Counted from the stretch's first letter, positions 1 to 8,521 are shown. The stretch: DNA of 10,309 nucleotides from JAWXCE01 sp034440495 (GCA_034440495.1 JAWXCE010000047.1:1-10309), one strand, 5' to 3'. The notes: generated from the sequence alone by a model not told the origin. Made by a program: numbers and translations.

Positions 1-23
1 GCGACGGCCACCGTCATGACTAA
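1..23 (+). CDS. C-terminal end of a probable metal-transport protein (ZnuC-like?)
   Basis: Reading from base 3, the frame encodes D-G-H-R-H-D followed by TAA at 21-23. A short His/Asp-rich tail just before znuB, on the same strand, is what the end of a zinc ABC transporter ATPase (ZnuC) or another zinc-handling protein often looks like. Only six residues are visible, so the identity rests on context. If it is znuC, the usual znuCB pair is separated here by about 265 bases holding a palindromic repeat, instead of being tightly spaced or overlapping. Confidence 0.35.
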
Positions 24-95
24 CATGACGTCAGGTCTTCGTTCGTCCCGTTCTCATAATCCATCCCGTCGCTTTCTGTTATCTCGGCTTTGCAC

Positions 96-187
96 TATTG
101 TCATCCCCGCGAAGGCGGGGATCCAGCCGCTAACGTCCTGTCTAGCGCTTGCGGCCCTGGAGTCCCGCCTTCGCGGGAATGATAGTA
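96..187. repeat. Palindromic dispersed intergenic repeat (REP/MITE-like)
   Basis: Two inverted arms, roughly 96-126 and 157-187, bracket about 30 bases. The left arm contains GTCATCCCCGCGAAGGCGGG and the right arm carries its near-complement ending in GCGGGAATGATAGTA. Each arm is itself a hairpin (CCCCGC-GAAG-GCGGGG in the left arm). The core 'cattcccgcgaaagcgggaatcc' type is a well-known noncoding repeat dispersed in many proteobacterial genomes. It carries no gene. It lies between the upstream partial gene and znuB, so if both are cotranscribed the mRNA would contain two strong stem-loops here. Confidence 0.8.
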
Positions 188-289
188 CGCGCGTTGAGGT
201 GATTGGAGTGCGCGCAGCGGTAACGTATCAAAGTGCGGCGAGGTTGAAAGCGGCGCCTTGCAATAATCCACGCTGGGGAAGCGGCGGCG

Positions 290-1087
290 ATGCTTGACGA
301 TTTTTTCACGCGCGCACTCATCGGCGGCGTCGGCGTGGCTGCGCTCGCGGCGCCGCTAGGCTGCTTCGTAGTGTGGCGGCGGATGGCGTATTTCGGCGAG
401 ACCATCGCCTATTCGGGGCTGCTCGGCGTCGCGCTCGGTTTCATCCTCGGCATCGACCCAACGATTGGCGTGTTCGCGGTTTGCATCACCATCGCGCTGC
501 TGCTGGCGGCGTTGCAGGGGCAGAGCGTGCTGCCGGAGGACACGCTGCTCGGCATCCTTGCCCACGTCGGGCTGGCAAGCGGGCTGATCCTGGCGACGCT
601 CACCGGCGGCGCGCGGCTGGATTTGATGGGCTATCTGTTCGGCGACATTCTGGCGGTGTCCGTCGCCGACGTGGCGTGGATATGGGCGGGCGCCGTCGCG
701 ATTTATGCAGCGTTTTACTGGCTATGGCGGCCGCTGCTGGCGGTTTCCGTGCATGAGGAGCTGGCGGCGGCGGAGGGAGTCAACGTGCGGCTCGTGCGCA
801 TCGCCTACATCCTGCTTATCGCGGTGGCGGTAGCGCTGGCGATGAAGGTGGTCGGCATCCTGCTCATCACGTCGCTGCTTATTTTTCCCGCCGCCGCTGC
901 GCGCGCTTTTGCCCGCACCCCGGAGCAGATGGCGGGCGGCGCCGTCATCATCGCCGCTCTCAGCGTGGTGCTGGGGCTAAACATGTCGCTCGCCGCCGAC
1001 ACGCCCGCCGGGCCGTCCATCGTCATCGTGCTCACAGTATTTTTCCTCGCCTCGGTGGTGAGGGCGCTCGCCTTCGTTCGCGGTTAA
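290..1087 (+). CDS. znuB: Zinc ABC transporter permease ZnuB
   Basis: This is a 265-residue, very hydrophobic protein of the ABC-3 metal permease family, which forms the inner-membrane channel for Zn2+ (or Mn2+) received from a periplasmic binding protein and driven by the ZnuC ATPase. About eight membrane segments can be seen. The family-typical stretch R-R-M-A-Y-F-G-E-T-I-A-Y-S-G-L-L-G follows the first helix, and the cytoplasmic coupling loop 'SVHEELAAAEGVNV' lies near residue 155. The C-terminal half has the usual 'KVVGILLITSLLIFPAAAAR' region. The length is normal for ZnuB. The ATG at 290 has GGGGAAG at 275-281 as ribosome binding site. No Zur box was recognised upstream. Zinc rather than manganese specificity is inferred from similarity, because the neighbouring binding protein and regulator are not in the window. 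Confidence 0.9.
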   Translation: MLDDFFTRALIGGVGVAALAAPLGCFVVWRRMAYFGETIAYSGLLGVALGFILGIDPTIGVFAVCITIALLLAALQGQSVLPEDTLLGILAHVGLASGLILATLTGGARLDLMGYLFGDILAVSVADVAWIWAGAVAIYAAFYWLWRPLLAVSVHEELAAAEGVNVRLVRIAYILLIAVAVALAMKVVGILLITSLLIFPAAAARAFARTPEQMAGGAVIIAALSVVLGLNMSLAADTPAGPSIVIVLTVFFLASVVRALAFVRG

Positions 1088-1163
1088 GCCTCTTTCTCCA
1101 TTGCCCGCGCGGCGCCGTCCGAATACTGTGCGGGGGATCGGGAGCGCGAACAGGGAGAAGACC

Positions 1164-2297
1164 ATGCCAGAGGAATTTTATCCCCGCATTGACGAGGGCG
1201 ACAGGGCGTACGGTTATCATAAGCCCGGAAACGGCGACGGCGGCAAGAAGCGCATCAACCTCGCACTGCAGGGCGGCGGCTCGCACGGCGCCTTCACCTG
1301 GGGCGTGCTCGACCGGCTGCTGGAGGACGGGCGGCTCGACATCGAAGCGGTGAGCGGCACCAGCGCGGGCGCCATGAATGCCACGGTGATGGCCGACGGC
1401 TTTGTGCGCAACGGCAATCAGGGTGCGCGCGATCAGCTGAAAGCGTTCTGGGCGGCGGTCGCCAAGGAAGCACAATATAGCCCCGTTCAACGCGCGCCGT
1501 TCGACATGCTGATGGGCACATGGTCGCTTGATGCCTCGCCCGGCTACGCCTTTTTCGACATGTTGAGCAAGATGGCAAGCCCTTACGAACTCAATCCATT
1601 CAACGTAAACCCGTTGAAAGAGCTACTCGACACGGTGGTCGATTTTGACAAGGTGCGGGAGTGCGAGCATCCGCTGATTTTTATCTCGTGCACCAATGTT
1701 GAAACCGGGCGCGCGACTGTTTTCAAGAGGGACCAGATAAGCGCGGATGTGGTGATGGCAAGCGCGTGTCTGCCCCATGTCTTTCAGGCGGTCGAGATCG
1801 ACGGTGTGCCCTATTGGGATGGCGGCTATATGGGCAACCCGGTACTATTTCCATTTCACGACTCAACGCGCACCTGCGATTACGTGATTGTGCAGATTAA
1901 CCCCGTTTTCCGTCAGGGCGCGCCAAAGACCAGCCGCGAGATCATCAATCGTATCAACGAAATCAGCTTTAACTCAGCCCTGCTGCTTGAATTGCGCGGG
2001 ATCGATTTCGTGCGCAAACTGATCGAAGATGGAAAGCTTAGCGCCGATGAATACAAACGGATCAACATTCACACGATCTCTGCTCATGAAGACCTGGCGC
2101 CGCTTGGCGCTTCGAGCAAAATGAATGGTGAATGGGAGTTCCTGCAGCATCTGTTCGAAATCGGCCGACGCGCTGCGGATAAGTTTCTGACCGAGAGCTA
2201 TGACAAACTTGGTGTCATGCCGACTTGCAACCTCCGCGAAATGTATCAGGGCGACGGGCCAAATCCGCACCCGCAATACACAGGAAAGCTGCGCTGA
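1164..2297 (+). CDS. Patatin-like phospholipase family protein
   Basis: Serine hydrolase of the patatin/RssA family, 377 residues from the chosen start. All family hallmarks are present: the oxyanion-hole glycine motif G-G-G-S-H-G at residues 37-42, the nucleophile elbow G-T-S-A-G at 65-69 (Ser67), and the catalytic Asp219 in D-G-G (219-221). It therefore has a complete Ser-Asp dyad and should be an active acyl hydrolase on lipids; the substrate is unknown. No signal peptide is evident, so it is probably cytoplasmic or membrane-peripheral. The ATG at 1164 is preferred over an in-frame ATG at 1101 because GGGAGAAG precedes it at 1153-1160 and the extra N-terminus is Arg-rich and unlike the family. 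The gene follows znuB by 76 bases and converges on the sugar transferase gene with 25 bases between stops and no evident terminator. The biological role is not inferable from the neighbours. Confidence 0.88.
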   Translation: MPEEFYPRIDEGDRAYGYHKPGNGDGGKKRINLALQGGGSHGAFTWGVLDRLLEDGRLDIEAVSGTSAGAMNATVMADGFVRNGNQGARDQLKAFWAAVAKEAQYSPVQRAPFDMLMGTWSLDASPGYAFFDMLSKMASPYELNPFNVNPLKELLDTVVDFDKVRECEHPLIFISCTNVETGRATVFKRDQISADVVMASACLPHVFQAVEIDGVPYWDGGYMGNPVLFPFHDSTRTCDYVIVQINPVFRQGAPKTSREIINRINEISFNSALLLELRGIDFVRKLIEDGKLSADEYKRINIHTISAHEDLAPLGASSKMNGEWEFLQHLFEIGRRAADKFLTESYDKLGVMPTCNLREMYQGDGPNPHPQYTGKLR

Positions 2298-2322
2298 GAT
2301 ACCGCCTCCATGCAGTTTTAAC

Positions 2323-3000
2323 TCAGGCCGTCTGGCTAATGCGAAGCACGGCAGGTGGCGTTTTCAGCAGGATCATGATATCCGCGAGCATAGACAGGTG
2401 CCGCACATAGACCCGGTCGAGTGTCACGCGGCGCTTGTAGCTGGCGCTGCTGCGCCCGCTTACCTGCCATAAGCCGGTGAGACCTGGGCGGACTTTTACA
2501 TATTCGGCGGCGTGACGGCCATAGCGCATCACCTCGGACGGCGTAATCGGGCGCGGGCCTACGCAGCTCATGTCGCCTCTCAGGATGTTGAAGAGCTGCG
2601 GCAGCTCATCGAGGCTGGATTTGCGCAGCATTAGCCCGAGGCGGGTCACTCGCGGATCTTTGGTGAGTTTTTGCGACGTTTTCCACTCAGCCGCCGCCGC
2701 AGGGTTTGCCGCGAGATAAGTTTCCAGGCGTGGGCCAGCGTCGGAAACCATGCTGCGGAATTTCATGCACCGGAATGTGCGCCCGCCAAAGCCTACGCGG
2801 TTTTGAATAAACAGTACCGGACGGCCCATGGTGATGAGCACGAGCACCGCCGTAATAAGAGCCAGCGGGGCCAGCGCAATAATGGCAATGCCCGCGATGA
2901 TAATATCCATCGCGCGTTTCCAGGCGCCGCCTAACGGCAATGCGCCATTGGATGACGTTTCGGATAGAGAATAGGACTGCGAAACCGCATGAATGGTCAT
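2323..3000 (-). CDS. ExoY-like undecaprenyl-phosphate sugar-1-phosphate transferase
   Basis: A 225-residue member of the bacterial sugar transferase family (monotopic phosphoglycosyl transferases). These enzymes move a sugar-1-phosphate from a UDP-sugar to the lipid carrier undecaprenyl phosphate, the first membrane step of exopolysaccharide, capsule or O-antigen synthesis. One hydrophobic re-entrant helix lies at residues 31-58. Catalytic-domain motifs follow: K-F-R-S-M (80-84), K-D-P-R-V-T-R-L-G (114-122), the D-E-L-P-Q segment (131-135) holding the family's Asp-Glu pair, G-P-R-P (148-151) and R-P-G-L-T-G-L-W-Q-V-S-G-R (171-183). The length matches the short ExoY type and not the long WbaP type with extra helices. 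The start has GTGAGG nine bases upstream. The gene is intact, unlike the next four genes on its strand. The sugar (galactose or glucose) cannot be told from sequence. Confidence 0.9.
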   Translation of the reverse strand: MTIHAVSQSYSLSETSSNGALPLGGAWKRAMDIIIAGIAIIALAPLALITAVLVLITMGRPVLFIQNRVGFGGRTFRCMKFRSMVSDAGPRLETYLAANPAAAAEWKTSQKLTKDPRVTRLGLMLRKSSLDELPQLFNILRGDMSCVGPRPITPSEVMRYGRHAAEYVKVRPGLTGLWQVSGRSSASYKRRVTLDRVYVRHLSMLADIMILLKTPPAVLRISQTA

Positions 3001-3362
3001 TTTTATACCTCACAAAATGATCGCCTGTTCGACCGGCGGACTAATCACAATCTGGGAGCGCCCAGATGATGCTGATCTCATTCGTGAGGTGGCTGCGCCG
3101 GGATTTCGCCCCGCTCGCGTGGCCATTGCACGATTAGTAATGCACAACCACTAGATGCTGCCTTTTGTATTCATAATCAAGTTTAGTTTCGCTATGCGGC
3201 AGTTTCGCGCAGAAGTTGGTAAATAATGTACCCCTGAGTTCAAAAAAGCGCCCTAGATGACTGCAGGTACAATCATTTTTACTGATGGCGTAATATAACT
3301 AAAAAGATAAAAATTGCTCGCGACCGGAAAATCCATGGTTTTCTACTGAAAACTGCACAAGC
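3001..3362 (-). promoter_or_regulatory. 362-base intergenic region upstream of the sugar transferase gene
   Basis: No coding region is supported here. It is A+T-rich compared with its neighbours, especially 3170-3340, and must hold the promoter of the minus-strand sugar transferase gene; no single -35/-10 pair stands out. A perfect 7-bp hairpin (ATCTGGG / CCCAGAT, four-base loop) lies at 3050-3067, some 50 bases upstream of the start codon, and would be in the 5' untranslated RNA. Near the end of the CorA-like gene a 6-bp stem (GTTTTC/GAAAAC) at 3338-3353 has no T-run after it, so it is not a convincing terminator. The TGCA-containing stretch at about 3127-3148 could be an operator but is weak. 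Confidence 0.45.
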
Positions 3363-4921
3363 CTAACCTGGCCGACTATCGCCTGCAATTTTTTCCAGCA
3401 AATTTGCGAGTGGACGGGAAAAAACGATGGTGAGCGCCGCAAGAATAAACGTGACGCCAAGGACGACTCCGAAATAGGACGCCTTAACTGACAGTGGGTT
3501 GCTGGCTTCGTCCAGCAGGTTCATGCCCAGAAACCCTGTTGCGATGGTTCCGACTAGGCCCACTATCGTCACAACCGTCAAACGGTGCATCGCGCCCGAC
3601 TGGCGTCGCAGCGCGTTGCTGTTCAGATACTGCACCATGTCCATAATCTCGCCGCGCACTTCCTGGTGAAGTTTATCGATGGCCAGGTGCGCGCGTATCA
3701 TCCTGAACATATCGCGCATGTAGGGTTCGCCCGAAATCTCGGTGAAAAGATAGCGCTGCGAGAAGCGTAGGAAACTTTCCTGCAAGCCAAATGTCTCGTC
3801 GCGAAAACGGCGCACGGACTGTGCGTTCAAGGGATTAAAATCCTTGATAGCGGCGACCATCCGGTCTGAAAGCATCAACAGCGCAGCTTTGTGAAAGTGC
3901 GCAATTAGGAACAAGAGAAAATACTGATGGCGGAATTGGCCAAGCAAACCGCATTCATTGCAATTCATGGCGCTCGATGCGCCGCCGGATACGATGCAGA
4001 ACGCTTCGCCGGATGTGAGAAAGCGGACGTCGCCCTGCTGCATATCGATGCCATCAGCGTAAAAACGGTCATAGGCGTGGCGCGCCTCGAACTCCTTTAG
4101 GAAACGCGGCGAGAATGGGGTGGATGTGGCCGGCTCTGACGTGGCAAGTGCGAGGTGGATAAAATTTTCGCGGCTCAAGGCGTCGAGGCTGTCAACCGCG
4201 AGATACGCCATGACTGGCATTCTTGAATATTCGATTTCGCGAAAGCGCAGGCCCCCCGCTTCGTCTCCGGCGTCGCAAACCAGCGGTTTCAACAGGAACG
4301 TCCAATGGCTGGATATTCGCGCGGCGCGCCGTTCCCCGGTGAAATTAAGAAAGCGGTTTTTCTCCTCATAATCCGAACGTGCGAGCAGCGCGCCGCTCGC
4401 GTCCAGCCACTCGACGAGAGCGGGGCAATGCACCGGCGTTCCGGCGCTGCTCCATCCGGCTGGATAGGCGCGCCCAAAACGGTGCATCAGCGCTTTGGCG
4501 ACAGATAACGGAAGGTTTTCGGACGAGATTTCAAACGCCAGGATCACCGCGTCCACATCGTAAAAGAAGTAAAGGTCTGCGTGCGCCATATCGCAAACAA
4601 AGGCTTTTCGCCCGCGTTTAACGTCACGCGCACCTGCTTGATATCGTGGCGGCGATAAACGCGAACCGGCGCTGCAACGGATTGCGTCTCGTTCAGTCCG
4701 TGCGCGTCGCCATACAAAAAGCGCTGAACGTGGGGGAGGAAAGATACAAATTCACGATAATGACGCTCGTGGAAATCCTCGCCGAACTCGTCCGTGACCG
4801 CGCTCCATGCACCGGTTGCGCCCGCTTGCTCAAGAACGGTATGATAGCCACGACTTGTTTGCCCTTTCTGCGTAACGATTTGAAGTGGCCAGAGCACAAT
4901 CTGGCGAAAATGCTCGACCAT
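3363..4921 (-). pseudogene. CorA-like membrane protein gene with GMN motif, frameshifted
   Basis: Two overlapping minus-strand frames make up one gene. The N-terminal frame starts at the ATG at 4921 (M-V-E-H-F-R-Q-I-V-L-W-P-L-Q), runs through H-Y-R-E-F-V-S-F-L-P and loses homology near 4590, where the protein continues as A-H-A-D-L-Y-F-F-Y-D in the other frame. Removing two bases, or adding one, near 4587-4592 restores about 518 residues. The C-terminal part has C-N-E-C-G-L-L-G-Q-F-R-H-Q-Y and then two membrane segments. The first ends in G-M-N (residues 355-357 of the 408-residue downstream frame), the selectivity motif of CorA-type Mg2+ channels. The long N-terminal domain matches, from memory, a poorly characterised conserved family and not classical CorA; transport is inference. 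The ATG at 4589 has no good ribosome binding site, so independent translation of the C-terminal part is unlikely. Confidence 0.75.
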
Positions 4922-5101
4922 GGCGCCACTATCATCCGACGCGCTATACGCCTCCGCACCGCGCTGATATTACCCCCGTATCGTGCATTGCAGTAATCCA
5001 ACCATTATTTCAGGCTGATCTTGGCGATCATCCGCAACAATTTTATTACGACGACGCACGGCCCTGCAAGCCAGTTGTCGCACCACGTTCGGGATCGGAT
5101 G
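4922..5101. other. Intergenic gap with no recognised element
   Basis: These 180 bases separate the methyltransferase gene end from the CorA-like gene start. No hairpin with T-run, no clear promoter and no coding frame could be supported. The larger gap, compared with the tight junctions to the right, suggests the CorA-like gene is a separate transcription unit. Confidence 0.4.
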
Positions 5102-6046
5102 TTACGAAGCGCCGTGGCCAACGGGATAAGTTGTGGCGATGATGTTACTCAGCGGCACGTTCCATTCAAGCTCAATCGGCCCGGTCTTGCGTATCAAAAC
5201 AATTGAGGCCTCGAACCCGGCGGCGCGCTCTGCGTGCTGCTTGCCGTCACGATACAGCATCGGCAAAATATAGTTCAGCATGCTTTGCGAGCGGTCTTCG
5301 ATTTCAAATCCGGTGGCGGCGTTGAACAACGCGTCCCATGAATGGGCGGAATAGCGCCAAAAATCCCACGGCTCCTCATGCATGCCGAGGGTTTGATGGG
5401 TGAAAATCATGCCAATCCCGCCCTGCTTCAGCACCTTATTAATTTCGAGGGCAGCTTTCCACGGCATCAGCAGATGCTCGAACACCGAAACACTGTAAAC
5501 CGCGTCGAATGACTCCGGCTCGAATAGCGCGGATAAATTATGCGCGTCGCCGACAACATCGACATTCTGCCCGGCGAGAATATCAACCACCGTTACGTCC
5601 GCATACGGAAACGATTTGCTGCGGTCGACCAGGCTGCGATCCCGCCCACCGATATCGAGCATTCTGGGACGGCCCGGCATCTGCTTCAGCAGCTCGATAA
5701 ACCTGCGCTCGACTTGGGCGCTTTCATCGGTGATGACGCGCTCGTTCAGAAGCTCAACTAGAGGGGCCGAAATCCATTCGCCCTTTACCTGGAATTCCAC
5801 AATAGCGTCATCGGGAAACCCATCCACCGCAAGCAAGGCCTATATTGAAAATCCCTTGTTCGCGCCGAGTGAGGCAACGCCTAGATGTTCAATTCCAATC
5901 TCGGTGTGCTGATAAAGCAGATTGCGGCATTTCAGACGCACGGCTTGCAGCGGATTGCCAGCTTGATGCAGCCAGCCGCCGATGCGTATGCCACGATAAA
6001 ACTTCGTGGCGCTATCAATGCAAAACATGGAGTTGCCGTTAAACAT
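5102..6046 (-). pseudogene. SAM-dependent methyltransferase gene with an in-frame TAG
   Basis: A class I methyltransferase gene read from the ATG at 6046 (AAAGG nine bases upstream), interrupted by TAG at 5840-5842. The frame is the same on both sides: 68 residues ending G-F-S-I, the stop, then A-L-L-A-V-D-G-F. With the stop read through it would be 314 residues. The N-terminal part ('RGIRIGGW', a small beta-type module) is of a kind often found before glycan-modifying methyltransferases. The C-terminal part has the SAM-binding motif L-D-I-G-G-R-D-R-S (reconstructed residues 130-138), V-V-D-I, G-D-A-H-N-L and F-D-A-V-Y-S-V-S-V-F-E-H. A CAG to TAG change (Gln to stop) would explain the lesion. 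A 244-residue protein from the TTG at 5836 would keep the catalytic fold but lacks a clear ribosome binding site. It is third in the right-to-left operon. The substrate is unknown, probably a glycan. Confidence 0.78.
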
Positions 6047-6076
6047 TTTAGTAGCCTTTGCCGTCTCGGCTTTTGG

Positions 6077-7445
6077 TCAGGCAGCCGCCTGCGTTTCGGG
6101 ATATGTGTTTAGTAGGGAAATTGCTTGTGCGATGACGTCCTGCGACGGCGGAGAATAGCTGTCCAGCGGCGCATTAATAACAGACTGCAGCGCCACAGGG
6201 GCTTCGTCCGGCCGTCCGAGCGCGAACAAAATCTGCGCACGGAAAATTCGCGACTGCCATTTGTAGATCATTGGCTCCATGGCGAACTGCGGAGTCGCGA
6301 ACTATGCGTTCGGCGAAGACCTCAATTACGTCCAGATACGGAAGCGCTTCGGCGTAACGACCGGCGGCAAAAATTTCGAACGCCACCCAGTAAGAGAGAT
6401 TGCTGCAATAGAACGGTATCTCCATCCATGGACGATTTTCCTGAAGCTGCCTGACTAGAACTTCCGGTTTGAAGTTCGGCAATAGCTGCTTTGAGAAATG
6501 CTCGATGCGCTCGTGCTTGCGCTTGCCGACGGCGTCGATCAGCAGACGAGAAGCGGCGCCGCCAGACACCATCGGGTTTGGATGCTGGGCAAGCCGTTCG
6601 AGTACGAGGTCGGTCGCAATGCGAACGCGCTGGTCGCTAGGCGGTATGATCGGCTTTTTTGAGCCTATGACGATGAGTAGTTTGCTGACCTGGATCACAT
6701 GCCGGAAAGGAAAGCCTAAATCCGCGAACAGTTTATCCATACCCGCAACGCTTGGCAGGTGAACGTGATCGCTCGGCGCGAGAAACGGCACGGACGTGGC
6801 GAACGGCTCATCGCGCAAAATGCCGTCACCGTCCGGCACCAGCCCAGACAGGACTTCGATATCGAGGCTCGACATCAAGTTCTGGAGCAACATGCGCGGA
6901 TTGTTCAAATGCTCAATCACAGCGTCGAGATGTACGAGGCATGGCTTCGATTTGAGTTGGGCAAGCAAATCCTCCTCTATATCCTCGAAATATTTCCGCA
7001 CGACAGGCAGGCCGAAAACTTCCCGGGCGCACTCGCCAGTCAACGACGGCTCAACGGGAAGCACGTTTATGTCGAATAGCTCGCGAATGGTGTAGGAGCC
7101 AAGGCCATTGCCAGCGCCAATATCGAGAAAGTTGTAATTTTTGAGGTCGGCCACGCCTATGTCGGGAATGGTTGCTAATGCCCAGAGAGGCGTAAAATAA
7201 GCCGAATAGGCGACCTCGAAGTAATATTTCGAGCCGATGCGCGTTTCCGTTTCGTCAGGCCGCAGGCCGAACCCCGGGCCCATCGCCGCTGGATTGTATA
7301 TGAGGCTTTCGCATCCTGGACACTTATGAAGGTGGTAGGTAAAGTCATTAAAAACGTAGGACGAATGATGCGGAAGCTCACCCTTATCGCCGCAGTAGAC
7401 GCAATGCCAGTCAATTGGCCCGCGCGTTACATCCAACCAACTCAT
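6077..7445 (-). pseudogene. Zinc-ribbon / methyltransferase / TPR-type protein gene, frameshifted near its 3' end
   Basis: The ATG at 7445 is supported by GAGGGG just upstream. An N-terminal zinc ribbon (C15-x2-C18 and C42-x2-C45) is followed by a class I methyltransferase domain with F-L-D-I-G-A-G-N-G (106-114), the acidic V-E-P-S (131-134) and L-D-A-V-I-E-H-L (173-180). A helical C-terminus (Y-W-V-A-F-E-I-F-A-A-G-R-Y-A-E-A-L-P-Y) resembles tetratricopeptide repeats. After R-D-S-A-V-R the frame runs into a Cys/Arg-rich tail ending at 6174. The adjacent frame continues the repeat pattern (K-W-Q-S-R-I-F-R-A-Q-I-L-F-A-L-G-R-P) to a stop at 6077. Removing one base near 6281-6283 restores 455 residues. 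The frameshifted 423-residue product keeps the full methyltransferase domain and could be partly functional. It overlaps the upstream gene by 35 bases and ends 30 bases before the next, so it sits inside an operon. The target is unknown. Confidence 0.75.
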
Positions 7446-8478
7446 CGCGCCCCTCGCAAATAACTCGGATCAGTTCGATTGGATAGCCGCAGTTCGCCGT
7501 GATCTCGTAGGCGGAGAGAATGTTCGGTTCGCTGACGGGGTTTTTGGTGAATATTTCGCGCTTGATGTAGGGAAAGCTGAAATCCTGCAGCAGCGTCTTC
7601 CACATAAAAACCGAAGGGTTTATAAGGACGCCGTGGCTGAGGATGCCGACGATCTGGCGGAGGTAATCGAGGCGCGCACGCAATGGCGTTCCACGCTGCG
7701 ACAGGCGCAATCTCTCGGAGGGGGTGATTTCCGGCTTGGAAGTCACCCCCGCGCTGTCGCTGCGATCCCCCGAAAGCCACGAGATTTGGTCTATCTCCCG
7801 AAGAAAATTTTCAACCGCTTGTTTGGTAATAGTGTCTACTTGATAGATGGCTTCACCGCGAAAATCAGCCTGCAGAAAATAATTCAGTATTTGTGTTTTC
7901 AGCTTATCGACGACAACAGTCTTATCCTGGAAATAAGGCATCTTCTTCCAGTAATCAGAAAACTTATTAGATGTTAAAATGCTTCTATTGAATAACATCC
8001 AGAATCTTTAAAAATGGTATCGCGTCTCCATACTTTCGAGCAGGCCTACTATGTCACCATCAACGGCAAAAGCTTTTTCGAAAATGTCGCTATCGATGTT
8101 AATTGGGCCAAAGACCGAGTCGTTTAAAACGAGGAGCCTGTCGAGTAGATCAAAATGCTGCATCGTCCATAGTATTCCATCGCGATATGCACCTAAGTCG
8201 TAACCGATGTTAGGCCGCTCCAGTACGGCGATGGAGCGAAGTCGCAACTCACGCAAAGATTGCGAATTTATTTTCTTGCTGTTTGAAACGACGACGACGT
8301 TAAAGCCATTTGCATTGAGGAAATCAAGATGGCGATAAACGTATTCGGCGACGTATGGCATCTCGGTGAATGTGACGAATACCGCAAAAGCCCGCCCCCG
8401 TAGCGGAGCGGATCCCTGATGCGCGTTCCTGACGAGGGTTTTGATGAAAAACGAGTTCAAACCGAGATTCGCGGCCAT
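7411..8478 (-). pseudogene. Rhamnan synthesis protein F (RgpF)-type glycan gene with an in-frame TAA
   Basis: The two halves are in one frame, split by TAA at 8008-8010. The first half (156 residues from the ATG at 8478) has the hallmarks of the rhamnan synthesis F family: A-V-F-V-T-F-T-E, V-V-V-V-S-N-S, R-P-N-I-G-Y-D-L-G-A-Y-R-D-G (88-101) and L-N-D-S-V-F-G-P (118-125). It ends E-T-R-Y-H-F, directly followed by the stop and then R-F-W-M-L-F-N-R-S-I. In this family the residue after 'RYH-hydrophobic' is usually Gln, so a CAA to TAA change fits. Read through, the protein is 355 residues, normal for the short form. The second half ends in P-Y-I-K-R-E-I-F-T-K-N-P and a short tail overlapping the next gene. 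Members act on surface polysaccharides, often rhamnose-containing; the exact reaction here is inference. It is the first gene of the operon. Confidence 0.8.
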
Positions 8479-8521
8479 GGTTGATGGGCTGGAGCCTTTT
8501 CCAATCAGCCTGGTCGCCCAA

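Noticed and set aside
16..297. 93-codon + strand frame at the left end
   Set aside because: It runs through the palindromic repeat, has no ribosome binding site and overlaps the znuB start.
5080..5105. Resemblance to 5S rRNA (GATCCCGAAC on the minus strand)
   Set aside because: Only about ten bases match, and the rest of the 5S structure is missing.
5840..8010. Reassignment of TAA/TAG to Gln as explanation of both in-frame stops
   Set aside because: znuB ends with TAA, the methyltransferase gene ends with TAA and the CorA-like gene ends with TAG at natural family ends, so both codons work as stops here.
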